The notes: a model not told the origin generated them from the sequence alone. Shown: positions 35,147 through 48,400, counted from the stretch's first letter. The stretch: DNA of 64,000 bases from Stratiolaelaps scimitus (GCA_019614645.1 JABWDB010000006.1:7626001-7690000); one strand, 5' to 3'. Numbers and translations are program-made.

Positions 35147-38100
35147 CCTTACAGGAAAGGTCTAGTTGAAGAGATTACATCTTAAACGTATCGCAATAAT
35201 AGGCTGGATGACGACAATAGGCTGAGGTCATTGATGTCTTTAGCAGTGACAACAATTTCGGCGCGAACATTTTTACGATGATCGCTTAAAATACGTTGAA
35301 ATGGGAAATTGGCCTACATTCCACGCGTGTCGTCCCAACGTCTAACATCTCCCAATTTTAGGGTAATATTTTCGCGACAACTCCATTGACTCCGAAAACC
35401 CATCTCAGATGTTGCCCGTTTTTGGTACGTGTAGAGCGATACAACAACGCATTTTCTAGGGGCGCATCGATCCAACTTCTCCTGTGCCTCTTCCAAAGTG
35501 CGAGATGCACTGAATCGACGTTGTATCGACGATACTTACTTTGACTTACTGGTACACAATGCTTCAGCAGGCGGGTGTCCCACCATCGACTAAAACTAGA
35601 CGGACGCGTTCCATCGCTGTGGGAGAAGAAACCCTGAAACAGTATTAGAAGCCGTCCGCGCAGAGGCAGATAGTAAATGGCTTCGTAAATATATACACAA
35701 GGATAGGCCATCCTTTCTTGAAAGCCATCATTCGTCATCTATATATGTAGAACCTTCGCAGTCGCCAACTGTTGGGCACATCAAGGCGCCATTACTAATA
35801 GCCCCGCAACGTTGTCTCTGTACGAAAGTGATCATGTCGTTTCAAACCGTACTTGACTGTCCGCCTTACAAACGAACGCTTACGCACGAATATAGCAACG
35901 GGTAGTAATATTTAGTCGAAGTTATTCAGTTATGTCTGTCACCTGAGTCGTCTGCAGTGCGCTACTCATTAAGAATTTATGCCGGTCGAGTCGATACACA
36001 AGTATCTGGTCACTCAGCGCGACGATGATCGGTAACAGGATGTATTAAGAGAATTTAACTATGGTGTCACACTGGTATTGGATTATGCGTTCATTGTCTG
36101 ATTTTGCTCTCATGCTGTTGCACCAGTGAAATGGCGATGGGAGACAATGTGTTACGTATCAATCCGTATAATCACCGACTATTTTATCATTAAAACACAA
36201 GCGACGAACTACTAAGATAGCAATAATTACGCATTCCATGCGTGTGCATCATTTACGAGATATCCTTCGAGCGATATTCCCTTCCCGCCAACAACTCTTC
36301 CACAAGAGAAATCACCCTCTCGCGAAGGGCGAACTCTTCAGCGCAAATGAATGCCACTGGAGTTGGAATGCAGCAGCAGCAGCCGTCACTCATTAAATAA
36401 TATATGAAATGCAAATTCTATATATATATATATTATATACCTTATGCTAGTAGTGCTATGAGCAAACGTGCATGTCTCTAGAATTGAAGGCAACAGCATT
36501 GCCTCCACCGTATGGTCAACGGAGCCGGCCAACTCTCCAAAATGTAAAGGCAAGCGGTCAGTCGGACAACAGATGGAGCTGCTCGCTGGTTGCGGCCAGT
36601 TGTACGCGGTTGCATTATTTACTTTCACCATGTACTTTTACGGGTCAACCACTATGAGCGATTACAACGCCTGAGGGGTAGCCGTTGTGTTCGCCTGAAA
36701 GTCCAACAACTTTCGGTTCAAATAATCTGATGTGTGCACAGGGCAGCCACCGGAGCGCTAGTATATGATAATACAATGATATCAATACATATAAAACAAT
36801 ATAACAATCATATTATGGTGTTCCTGGACGCAGGCTGCTCGCTGTTTTCATTTAGGAAGGTATAGCGGCGTCAGCGCTTACACGCACTGGGTATGATGCG
36901 CATCTAGATCGCAAAAGAGTTTCGGTAAACGAGTGCCGAATAAGGCAAGTGTATATATATATATATGCATCTATATGTATACAACCGTTGTAATGTACGA
37001 GGGATGAGGTATTACTTTATTCGCAGCTCTCTCTCTCTCTCTCTATAGCGATCTGTTATGGGGCTTCACGGCCAGAGACGGCGACGACAATGAGTTAGTG
37101 TCTCGATTTGTTTTGCAGATAAATGTGCTCAGTAACGCGCAAGGGACTTGGAACAGAAACAAATCAACAAAATGATGCTGCGTTTTGTAACGGATGACTA
37201 TTGAGAATCGAGAGTAGTAGTTATTGTTCTACAGCGAGGCGGCAAATAATGTTTGTATCATATCGAATATTTGATCGAAAGACTACTACACTGTATTCAC
37301 TTGCCAATCGGACTTATGAATAGATTCAGTATCCTCATCTGTTCGTCGGCAAATCCTCTAGATATCTTCGATTTCTCAGCTAGCCTTCGTAGAAAAGACG
37401 ATTTTCTGCTGCCGAGTAAACGGGCAGCGATAATGTGTACCATCCACATGTGATAGGATTTGCATGTGACCAGCGGTAAGTCCACGAGGCAAAAATCTAT
37501 TCGCATTTTATTGTAGCGATCTGTGAACCTGACTGACCCCTGCCTAAAATTGATAGTCGTTCAAAGCTTGAGTCAGAACGGCTCGTTTGAGGGAAGTGAG
37601 TGTTGCCGACGCCCCTCCTCCACGATGCCCCTGCTCCCAGATCGAGATGATGACGCTGTGGCGGGATGTCAGGATACGGTGGTATAGGGAAAGGTGAAAG
37701 CCGATCCATCTGAGGCGAGACGGAGCGAAACGCCACCCGATGCAACAACCTCTTGATCGGCCCCGATCAGCCAGGAGCAACCCAGAGGGAGCGGTGTTCA
37801 CAGCACCCACAACAACTTCAGTGATGACCGGACCAAGATGTGGTCACGCAGTGATCTGGTCAAAATTCAAATTCGAACAATGCCGGCCAATAGAAGTAGA
37901 TATGTTGAGTTTCCTAAATGGAAATACACACGCTGATTTATATTATAGCTTGTTTTGATTCACAATACCACTTAGAAGCTAGCAGCGATGTTCTTTAAAT
38001 TGAAATGACGTCTGTTTTTTTATACAGTATATAGAATATTTATAAAACAATATTTCTATCTGTGATAGATATTGTACTTCCGGTAAGCACTGGAAATTGT

Positions 38101-40245
38101 AGCAGTAAACATGTACTGATGATGTCCTCCGATGAATGATTATATCTTTGTTATAATGCTAAAATAATATTATATCTGTCATACAGTCCTTATGTATACA
38201 GTAATAGCGTAGACATATCCAAAAATAGCATGCCCCCAAGCCGATAAATCGCACCTTATCCAAACTAGAACCTATATCCATACCTAGTATATGCCGGATA
38301 TTTGCCGCCCGCGAAGATTCAAAATGTGGCCACATCATGAGAACATTACGAACGGATAGATCTTTAAGCAGGTCTCAGTTTAGTCCCTCCGATTACAGTA
38401 TGCACCCTCGCCCGCATCGGCACTGCGCTGGGTGCTGCCATGCTGCCTCGAGTTCGGCTCAGAGATCGTCGCTGGCCGCGTCGTATGAGAGCCGGCAGTG
38501 GCAAACTAATCTTGCTCGCCTCCGTACTGTCACAAGCGGGAGAAAACATGGATCGATTTATACATGAGATACCTCCGGGCAAGTACATAAGACAACTGCA
38601 ACCCCACCCGATTAGGCCTACAGGAATCTTGAGTGGATCGGAAGTGCTTGCCTGGTCGATGGATTCGAATTATGCGGCGAACGTGCAGGTGATTTGGCCA
38701 CCGTTAATAGTGACAGGATCCAATTTAGCCTCATGTTAAAACCCAATCACCTGGTGTAATGTATCGTGCAATCATATAACTGATAGTGAAGTTAAACCAT
38801 TATTCATGGAGCGGTTACTGATTTTTACCTGAAGTATAATAGCACCATGAATATTGGTTGGATTATGACGAAATTCAACTGACATAAATCACACTAGGGT
38901 AGATATATATTAAGGTGGAGATGCGCGAAGGCGAATTTCGAAAGGAGAGCCACATATAGATGAAATGCAGAATCTGCTAACCTACCATAGATCGCGTTGA
39001 GGTTGCTGGGTTTAATCCTTAAGAGTCTGACACTACCAGGCAAACACCATAGTGTGACGCCTGGTGTCCATTTACCTCTAAGGCCTGGTCCGCAGGATTT
39101 ACCTTTAACCTCTGAAAAAAAAGATCTCGTTGAGTTGAAATTCCTGTCATGATCATCTCTGCCAGGTCATAAAATCACAAATACAAAATAAAGCTCACTA
39201 CAGTAACATGCGGGTGTTATAACCCATAAGAAGCATTTGAAATTTTAGTAAGTTGCAGCTTTTATTTGCACTCAACTGCTTGCTTACCGGAGCGACGTGA
39301 GCGACGCTGAACGGACTCACCTTATAGGCCTCAATTTCCTGGATCAAAAAAATGGCCAACACAGTGAATTTATTGTGGAACAAACTCCATGCCTCGACAT
39401 ATGGGTTGTCTCGTTAGCACGTACGGGCATACAAGAGGTGGTGTTCACCCTTCTTCAAATGTGCACTAATTATATTTACTAAGAATTCTTAGCACTCAAA
39501 GGGCTATTTTTTTGAAAAGCATTATTTATTTATAATGCATATTCTAACGCTCTGTATATATCTGCCGTCCTCGGCACCGCTGCCAAGCAATTGACCACCA
39601 GCTGTAGCCACCATGTATCCGTTCCTTGGAGCTAGAATGATCAGAAGTTAATCAATAATGTACAGCGCGACAACGAAGCAATTGTATATCGTATTAGTTG
39701 TGACATGTTGTTATATGAATGTCTATGCGAATCGTGCTTTATATGGATCAAACTACAAGCCAATATATTCTATTTAATAGCTCTTCCTATGCAAACGAAT
39801 GAATTGTGAGTTCTCAGCATAGTGTCGACCTCGCAAAAGCTGGACGTTCATATTAAAGCATATCTTAAAACATCGTTTCAATTTTCATTAGAGCTTAGAC
39901 TCAAATGGGTAGATCAATATTAAAGTAGTACTATTGTCTCTCATCGAATCTTAATTAATGAAGGCTGGTCTAGCGTCCCACTTATGGCAATTCCGTGGCC
40001 AAGTTGCATGGAGAGAAGCATGCAACCCGAAGGGTTGCAACTCGCGTATTCATCGGATACGCCGGCCGTTTCGCTGTTTCAGGTCTATAGATATAATGTC
40101 ATCGGTGTAACTAAACTATGACAAACACATCTAGCATTTTAGGTAACACGCCAACATTTAGTAGCTTCATCTCCATAAGGACATAGAATACGCCCATTCT
40201 CAGCGAGTGCTAGCAAATTTAGAGGAAGGTTTGAACATAGAATCT
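35147..40245. other. Long mostly AT-rich stretch, no recognised gene
   Basis: Contains (TA)n near 36419-36438 and 36953-36966, (CT)n at 37028-37045 and a CAG run near 36371-36382. Frames at 35358-35738 (minus), 37544-37810 (minus) and 38440-38739 (plus) are somewhat protein-like but lack splice, start or family support. A small stem (CCAGGC…GCCTGG) lies near 39038-39066. Confidence 0.4.
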
Positions 40246-40249
40246 AAGT

Positions 40250-40380
40250 TGAAATACTTAACAGTCCACGGTAGAGCTACTTTCGACATTACTTCATGAG
40301 ACGGACTCCTTTAAATGCGCAACGGTGGGGATCGAGCCCGCGTACGTACGTGTCTCCTCTACGGCTGCAAAGCGCACACG
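40250..40380 (-). mobile_element. SINE family 1, head and middle
   Basis: The reverse complement begins CGTGTGCGCTTTGCAGCC, passes a B-box GGGCTCGATCCCC and CACCGTTGCGCATTTAAAGG, and reaches CACCGTTG-type and CCGTGGACTGTTAAG segments as in the 24.5-kb copy. The last 25-30 bases of the family end are worn away. Confidence 0.75.
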
Positions 40381-40383
40381 TTT

Positions 40384-40512
40384 AACCTAACCTTTTTTTT
40401 ATTTTTTTAAAGGGGGGCGTACAAACCATGGGGGTACAAACCTACCTTGTCCACCACGCCATGCCCGCAGGCATGGCGCGGTGGACAAGGTAGGCAGTCG
40501 GCAACCTAACCT
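40384..40512. mobile_element. Possible tiny fold-back element
   Basis: A 25-bp inverted repeat lies at 40441-40465 and 40470-40494, with one mismatch at the 15th pair and a CGCA loop. It is flanked by the 10-bp direct repeat AACCTAACCT at 40384-40393 and 40503-40512, as a target-site duplication would be. T/A runs and a repeated GTACAAACC lie on the left side. It directly abuts the head of the family 1 SINE. Terminal inverted repeats at the exact element ends are not present, so the mobile-element reading is inference; the hairpin itself is certain. Confidence 0.45.
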
Positions 40513-40939
40513 GGCATCAATTAACAAGTCAACATTCAATTCGTCACATTTATTAGTTTCATGTTAGAATAATATCGATTTAAGACAAGAGTGTTATCTC
40601 GCCCGCATCCAAATGGATATGTAGGTACAGCGCAAGTGGGCACATGACGACGCGCGTCTGTAGTGTCGCACTATCTACATAGCAGGAAGCACACAACCGT
40701 CTCTCACCAGAACATGAGACCTGATTGCCTTGCGCGCCCAATACGATGGCGGGCAATTTCAGATGATGACGTCGCTGACAGGATCAACAATATTCAGCTC
40801 TTACTATGTTAGATTATTACGATGATTAATTCAAACACACAATAATTAGGAATTAGTTAGATTAACGATTGTTTCATATCAATGCTGAATGTCACACGTA
40901 TACTTGGATACATGGTACCTATTTATTTTGACTGTTTTG

Positions 40940-40979
<40 letters not shown>
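40940..40979. repeat. (TA)n microsatellite
   Basis: Longest TA tract in the window, about 19 units with one CA interruption. Confidence 0.95.
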
Positions 40980-40985
<6 letters not shown>

Positions 40986-41169
40986 TTTTTTTTGTTCGTT
41001 CTGTGTGTTTCGCTCCGCTGTGCCTGTATATCGTATGAGTGCTATTATATAATATATTGCGGAGAGATCGAGTTAATTCAATCGTCTAGGTTACAAGTAC
41101 TACCGCAGGTATTACACCCCAAACCCACCCATCGGTTCGTTTTGTTCATATAATACAAACCAGACACCC

Positions 41170-41650
41170 TGCGCTTGATCACTAACTCGTACCCAAATCA
41201 CAGATCCCCCTCCCCATAGAGTGGTCGGTGCAGAACCTCACTGCCAGCCAGGCAGCAGCAGCAGCAGCAGCCTTCGTTGCTGCTCACGTGGATAGGACAC
41301 TCTCGGACTATTGACCATCTGACACTCCAGGCTCGGCCATGTATGTCCTTGCCCAATGTCTTTCCAGAACTGGTCGTTTTTTTTCTCTCCTCTCTCGCTG
41401 CTTTAGGTGAACGCTCCACTGAACACGGATGGAAGAAATGAGTGCTGGCTATGTTGTAGGGTGTGGGGGCAGTGGCCGGGGCCCTCTGGAGGGCCGTTTC
41501 CGCAGTTCCCTGTTCCGCCGCTGGCGTACAGCGCCACTTCTTTATTTCTTTGCCAATTGCTACGGATGACGCCAACGTTACGTAGTCAGTCCATAGCTCA
41601 GCGTTGTGTAAAGACGGCGTGCTGTGGTGCTCCCACCTAAAAATGACTAT
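41170..41650. other. Small GC-rich island with (CAG)6
   Basis: CAG repeat at 41253-41270. A 167-codon minus-strand frame and a 77-codon plus-strand frame overlap. The former has a Cys run made by the CAG repeat and no domain. Confidence 0.4.
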
Positions 41651-44600
41651 CCGAGAAAGACGAACAATTTCAAATGGTAGAAGTATTCGCATACGTTTCA
41701 AAACGAAACTGAGCTGGAGGGACCCCGGTCACTCATGCTCACGCAAGCTCGAGAACTTTACGAAAGATAACACGTGTCTTCTCTCTATATGTATAGCGTG
41801 CGCTTATTTAGCACACCGGCACATACAATTACGAGATTAAGTTGATCAAATGAATATTGTCACCCTTCTTATCGACGGATGTTTCATTCTAAAGGGGGTT
41901 TTGCTTGTAAAGAGTTTCGACTTATATGATCGTTTACTTGAGATATCGTACGTTGTGTTTTCGAGGCCATTATTAAAATAAGATAAATAGAGATGGATCA
42001 ATTACGACGTCATTTCAATAAGAGAGTAGATCGTGAGTGTATTCAATATTGACACCATAACAGCGGTAGGACAAAATGAGGACAAATACATTATAGCATC
42101 GTACAGTAGATTTTCTACTGTCGCAACGACTGTGTAAAATTCTCGAAGAACCCCCAGCTGAGACTCAGTGACCTTTTTCACTCTTTGATTCGAGTTATTA
42201 ATATCAGCTTCAGTTCGACCTGATTTTGATACCGTTGATCTCCATCTCCGGTTCCCACCATGTCACAGTGCTTACTGCCCAGTGCGAGGACATTAGCGTT
42301 GAGAGGTTTCACTTGCACCTTCAAACATAAATCATTGGTCCCTCGAAGGTCCACTGTTCTTCTGTTCAATGAATTTCAAACACGAACGACCTTTGGCTGT
42401 CAGAAATTAGACTTGATTCCCCAACGACTGGGATGCAATGCTTTGGATGTACACGTTATAGAATAGAAATATGTGGTAATACAATATTATTTTAAATTGT
42501 GTTTATTTTATAGAATCACAAAGTGAAAGCTGTACCATACGACAGCCATTACTTCTCCATAGCCGTCGCTAAATGTAAATTCGATGACTTAGTGAACGTA
42601 TTGAAACATGCGTTACTCTTAAAAATATATATTATATATACAACTGCCGCACGATCACCGCAGGTTGTACTTTGGGGAATCCGTATCACGAATCTGGATC
42701 GATTAAGGCTTTTGCGCTCATATCGTTGATGAGATAATGTAGACAGCACTGATACACGTGGACGACAACGGTGAGAATACAACAGCACGACGTATTAATG
42801 CAACAATGATTATGTGATGCAAAATATGGGAGTGTTCGTACCGTAATGCATGACAGAAGCGCATTGGTTTTGAGGAGATCCATAACAAAGGTGTTCGCTG
42901 TAGATTTCATTCGTTAGGTATAGAAACAAATGCTCAAGCTATAAGGTGGAATCTGAGGTTGAGCACAGGTTGTGTCGGCCTTCGACAAACACTCATTAAG
43001 CGTCGGTAATAAATGGTTTGTTGTGACGAAACGACTATTGCAATAAATCGACTAAAGTAAATAATAAATATCATAACAAATATAGATGTCCGTTGAGCAC
43101 AGGCGACATATTAGGGTAGACAATTCCATCTTGAATAATTAGTGAGATAGAATTAAGGGAATCAGGCTGGCTACAATTTACACCAGCATCATGAAAGCTG
43201 TGGAGAGGTGGCTGCTTTGCGGCTAAAGCCGCGTAGCCTGCGTGGACGCGTCCGTTAGTCCAGGCAAAGCCGCGAGCACAGATTTATAAATTTAATATTC
43301 AGATACTTTATAATTAAACTCAAAACGTTATTGAACATATAATTATTATTATTCTAGGTATCACGGCGCGGTGGCATTTCGGAAGGGCACGTAGCTTCCG
43401 TTAATTTTAAAGCTTCTTTCCTAGAATCGGCCGCTGTTAGATACAACATCGTGCATCAACCAGACTGAGTAGATACCCCTGCACATGCGAGCTAGGGCGT
43501 AATGTTACGGGCAGTTTCAACCACCGTTGGCAGTACGGTATTTTGCGCACTGCGGGATGAGAGCTGCTGCTGTTGGTCGGTTATAATATAACAGGGGTTT
43601 TATCAAATCTTTGAAGATACAATGCTGCTTTGATTTGGAGACTCTGTAGCGCTATATCATTGAATGAATTTACGACCGGAACTAAACGGTAACACTCAGA
43701 AGAGAAATTATTTATTGTAAATGGAATAAAGAAAGTATCACATCGCAACTCAACCAGCAGCGACAAAAATAATAGAAATAATATATATATATATATATAT
43801 AGACCATGACTTTATAGAATATCTTTGATGTAAGGTGCTTGATGGGGGAATTGTCCGATATAGAACAAAGAAGGCATTAAAACCAGGAGAATCCGAGGAG
43901 AGACTAAGAGCTAATACGCGAATAGTAGAACTATTCTAAGAATATGTGAGTATTAAAAAAAGGCCGAATTTATAAATAGAGGTGGCAGATTCAAGAACGT
44001 GCAGGTATATGTGAACCGCTCCCACATCTGTCACGTGCACACGAATAGATCTGTCCTCGGTAAAGACTGCCGGCCAAATCTCGAAGACTAGGAACACTCG
44101 TCTGTTTGGTAATAGCAACCTTCTTTATCAAGTATTGTATGTATACCCACATAATGATTAGGCAATGACTACATACGATTCGCTTAGTACTGCACGCATT
44201 TATTCTTAATTGCTTCACACATGTGTCTTTGCATGTGTATACACAAGAGATATAATTATCCCTTGTGTGAGTATAATTGAAAACGATCAGAAATTAACCT
44301 CAATCCCGGATAACCAAAAGTTACTGTCGTTCTCAGGCAACGTCATCGACTCCCTGGAGACCATGACCGCCGCGACCTAAACCCTCCCTCCCTCAAGGGC
44401 ATAACTGACTTTTGACAATAAACGGCTAACAGATTAATATTGTGTGTCATTCTCAGTTGATATACTCATCATATGACATCCATGCAAAAGGCAAATATTA
44501 TAAAGTTTATCATACACAGCAGTGGTAGTACGCTGACAGTTGACAATGCGATCTCCATGACAGGTGAACAAGTTGAAATGATCTATTCAAACATCGTACT

Positions 44601-45330
44601 TATTTTATAAGCAGCTTCACTGCGCATTGGTTACGCATTAACATACGAGACAAAAACGGGCAACATTTACAATGGGTTTAATTATTTACTTACACGAGGG
44701 TCGTCCAGAATCAGTTTCTAGAAAATAAGATCATAACATCAACATCGGCTTTACAAGAGAAGTGTCATTCGAATTCTTCCGTCACCTCTGCCAACTTCGA
44801 CTTCGGAGCTTACCTCCGCAGGAATTTCCTTTTTTCAGTTAGGCTGATGATATCACTCTTAGGTTTTATACAGCGTCGCAAAGTTTTCATTTTCCATTGT
44901 GGGAGATCTGCTATATCGAATGTACTAGTGTATGACATTATTTGTGCACATACGTTGCCCCGAAGCATATATATATATATATATATGGTTATAGTCCGCT
45001 ATATATATACGGTTTTAGCCAGGGTTATAAAAGTTGTTATTATATAATAATATATTAGGTTGCCCAGAGCAAAGTTTTGGCTCAATTAAATTGTCAGAAC
45101 TTTTAACTAAATGAGAATTTCAGTATGAATAATTCTCATTTTTTATTATTATTTGGAACTTAAACCTAGAGCATGTAATATATGCGAGTAATTAAAATTA
45201 TGTCGGATTTAGCTTAGATAGTTCGGGGGTGAAGTCATCCCTCAATAAAGCGATCCGCAAATGGGACTCAATTTTAGTACTTCGGTAGGATCTTACATCG
45301 TCACCAAGTAGCTATGCGGTCCAAGGCCAC
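41651..45330. other. AT-rich stretch, no recognised gene
   Basis: (TA)n tracts occur near 43782-43801 and 44968-44985. A 42178-42369 minus-strand frame is protein-like over about 50 codons but has no other support. A compact GC-rich patch of inverted and direct repeats at 43219-43274 is described under findings. Confidence 0.4.
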
Positions 45331-45333
45331 TAG

Positions 45334-45392
45334 CCGAACTCTCAGCGAGCATTTAATGCTCATGGTATGATGTTCACTGCGATGCCACTTAC
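45334..45392 (-). mobile_element. SINE family 1, degraded 3' fragment
   Basis: CCGAACTCTCAGCGAGCATT, then TAATGCTCATGGTATG and GTTCACTGCGATGCCACTTA, align with the family 3' third with several substitutions. Confidence 0.5.
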
Positions 45393-45497
45393 ATTCGCAA
45401 CATTTAGATATCGAGCAAAATCGACTTTTTATTCATGGCTGATTTCTCGTAACAAAGAAGCCTTTTCATATAGTTTCAACAATTAACAATATTTTAG

Positions 45498-45581
45498 GTC
45501 CCAGTACGAAGAGAGCGGGTGGCAGAAGAGGCTGTCCCCGTGGACGATGACCCCAGCGACGCCTCAGTGGCGTGGCCCTAA
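45498..45581 (+). CDS. Candidate terminal coding exon, unknown
   Basis: An AT-rich intron-like run ending in ATATTTTAG at 45497 is followed in phase 0 by VPVRRERVAEEAVPVDDDPS, then DASVAWP and a TAA stop. The abrupt jump from AT-rich to GC-rich at the AG, and the well-balanced charged peptide, suit the last coding exon of a gene whose earlier exons were not recognised upstream. Downstream GC-rich sequence would be 3' untranslated, with AATAAA near 46559 as a possible poly(A) signal. No domain can be assigned to 27 residues. Confidence 0.25.
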   Translation, partial: VPVRRERVAEEAVPVDDDPSDASVAWP

Positions 45582-46224
45582 CTGTTCACGCTGTTCACGG
45601 ACCAATGAAGGAGGGACGCTAAGCGCCGCGCGGGTCGCGAAGCGCGCGCTCTTGAAACGCCCCGGGCCAGCATTCACTCATTGGCTCACGGGTTGCTCAA
45701 GGTGACGATTTGTGGTAGAGCGGCCGAGCCCGCTTGGCCCATTCCCTCGTTTCAAGCAGGGGCAGGTGCGCGTTCTTCTCAAGAGAGCCCACGAGGCTCT
45801 CTTGGGCTGCACCGGGAGAGCCTCGTGGGCGCTTTTCGCGTTTCTCCGGGGTCGATAGGCTCATAACCTCGACGCCCATTCTGGAGCTCGCCCGAAGGCG
45901 CTCACGCTGACGACCCCCGGGGGCACCCAGTGTCCGTCCAATGCCCAGTTCTCTCGAGCACCAAGGCTCGCATCACTCCTGTCTGCCGTCTCTTTGTCCC
46001 GCCGGGGTCGACTCGTCGCTCTTCGAGGCCGGTTCTTCTCACCTTCAGCAGGCCGCCTTTCCGTCGGCGTTCCTCGGGTACCAATGCGACCCTGACGTCC
46101 TGGAGTCTGACCGCACGCCGGTGTGTTTCAACTACTGCCGGTTTCACCTTCTGGAAGCCGCCATTTTGCCTAAACATTTTCTGCTCCGTGTGTCGTCCAT
46201 TAGTAACACTTGAAGAGCTTCAGC
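45582..46224. other. GC-rich island, possible 3' untranslated sequence
   Basis: Frames are open on both strands (45930-46256 plus, 45902-46177 minus), with no domain. Contains the hairpin at 45787-45830. Confidence 0.35.
45787..45830. repeat. Perfect 15-bp inverted repeat (hairpin)
   Basis: GCCCACGAGGCTCTC (45787-45801) and GAGAGCCTCGTGGGC (45816-45830) are exact reverse complements around a 14-nt loop. GAGCC/GGCTC also recurs inside. Confidence 0.95.
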
Positions 46225-46341
46225 GCGATCTTCTCCTCGATGCTTGTTGTTTTTGAAAAATGTTATTTACTGTATACAGAAATGTTATTATGCGATCTTC
46301 TCCTTGATGCCTGTTGTTTTTGAAAAATGTTATTTACTGTA
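46225..46341. repeat. Local direct duplication, two 50-bp units
   Basis: 46225-46274 and 46292-46341 share 48 of 50 bases, beginning GCGATCTTCTCC and ending TGTTATTTACTGTA, with a 67-base period. The 17-base spacer contains another partial AATGTTATTA. Confidence 0.95.
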
Positions 46342-48284
46342 AGGTTACAAGTATACAGACTAAAACCACTTTATACGAATTTATTTATGGATAAAGGTGT
46401 TACATTTGTAAGCCGCACAAGTTTCCATAGCTAACCGTCAGCTTTCTTTCTTTATGGCAGGCCTCGGGGGATTCTCTGTAGCATTGCTTCCAGGACCTTT
46501 CGATAGAGGGGGGAGCTCAAGCCGGCTGCACTACAGCAACTCACTCAATCAGTTCTTTAATAAAATTCTACTGTTTATATCTTAACACGAGACTCCGCTC
46601 TAAGACGATTTATGACTTTTTGGATGACCTTATTGAGGATAAAAGACCTTGGTTGATAAAAAATTCACCAAAAGTACACCTCACGCTTATTCGTGCTTTC
46701 CGAACACGTAATTATCATTATGCATTTTGTACTCGCGCGACGGGAACAGCCTTCCTACAGGGATACATATCTGCATAGCTGCTTTTACCACAATCAGAAT
46801 GGATTGCTTGATTAACAGGAAGGACACACGGTGCATGCAATGGCAGCATTGGTTGCCCCACTCATTCAGTGTACGTGTGAACGTTCGTGTGCTATATTCG
46901 AAGAACACGCAGTGTAGTTTCAAAGGTGGTCGATCCCCGTCAGCGCTCTCTCTGAACTACTAGTCTGAGTGGGAATCAGAAATTGCTTAATGGAAAACAT
47001 GGTCATCAAAACCTCTATCAAGTGTTTATCCTTTAGTCATATATGGACTATACTCACTGATTCGAGATTGCCCGTGAAGGGATCATTAAATGGATATATA
47101 CGGTACCAATCTATATTGCGACATGGATATGATGCTGTTCGCCAGGCTCTTCTAGGGTTCACCATAGCAATAGTAGTCACGTTGCTCAAGGCAGCCACGC
47201 TGCCTCCATACGAGGCTTGGCCGTCTTGAAGGACCGCCAGGACACACAAACCCGAAGATCTGTTCAGGATTCAAATTTCGGCGCGCTATACCGTTCCTTA
47301 TTCAATAGTACCGATTTGTTGTGGTGACATGACTTAACAACCTGTCCATTCAGGAATTTTAAACTACGCTCTGAAATGGGACGATTCTCATTACCACTCT
47401 ACTACTCGATAATCTTTACTCCACCGTACAACATAAAGCGATTCTCTCCTCCTCTCCTGGAACTAGCCTAACTTTTACGACAAATCGGAAACGAAAACAT
47501 TTATGCACCACGAGGGTGGACCCACTTTCTCACCCACAGGAGTGATGAGCACCCGCGCGCAAATTTGAATCCCCCCTTCTCTATTCATCAGCGCACACCC
47601 CGTCAGTGCTGCCCGAGGCGTCCTGAAGTCCGGCCAAACTGCTGGTGCAATTCGGAGTGAGACGATCAGGCGAAGGCAAACGCTCTCCCCAAAACCTCTA
47701 GCCCCACGAGTAGAGCTTGCTTCCAGCTAATGGTGATGGCCAACGGCAGTTCCCGCGGGGCCGATCGGCGCGACAGTGCAAGTACAATTGAAATGTATAT
47801 CTGTTCTCTCCGCTTGACGACTTCCTACGCTACCCGAACCCCCTAACACCCACCTTTCACCCATATATGTCCGAGTCCGGAGCAATCGCCTCCGAAGGGG
47901 CCAAACAGCCCCCGCCTCTTACCAATGCTCGAGAGTGACTTCGACTTGTAGAGAGCGTCTACAGCGCCTACTCGCTGAACTCATCATCTGGAGCCTAGCT
48001 CCTTCTGAGATCCGACGCTAACAGTGATGTACTGTCGATGTAAGAAACTTCTATTTTTATATACACACATAGAATCGGCCAATCGGTTAAGAATATGCTG
48101 AGTATCCATCACATGTAGAGATGATGCTTTTATAGATCCTGGTTCATGTAACCGCTGTCGAACTTTGTCTACGTCCAGCGCAAAGGTCGATCAGAATCGT
48201 TACGCTACTCGATTAACGACTGTGGTCTGTATATAATAATAAGAATCATAGGAATATTTCTTAAATATAACTGAGCCAAATTGC

Positions 48285-48317
<33 letters not shown>

Positions 48318-48400
48318 TAGCTTTGGTACTTATAATAATTCATCTAAGATTTCGAAAAGAGAGCGATTTATCCAGGCGTTCGCCTCGAAACATTCCTGCT
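46342..48400. other. Mixed stretch, no recognised gene
   Basis: An AATAAA near 46559, a GC-rich patch at about 47550-48050 without long frames, and a (TA)n tract at 48285-48319. No exon was recognised. Confidence 0.4.
48285..48319. repeat. (AT)n microsatellite
   Basis: About thirteen AT units, then AC and a further ATATATA. Confidence 0.9.

Noticed and set aside
40384..40512. Interstitial telomere repeat (CCTAA)n
   Set aside because: Only about two units on each side. Better explained as a short direct repeat flanking the fold-back.
41198..41701. 167-codon minus-strand frame
   Set aside because: Cys run from the CAG repeat, no domain, and an opposing open frame.
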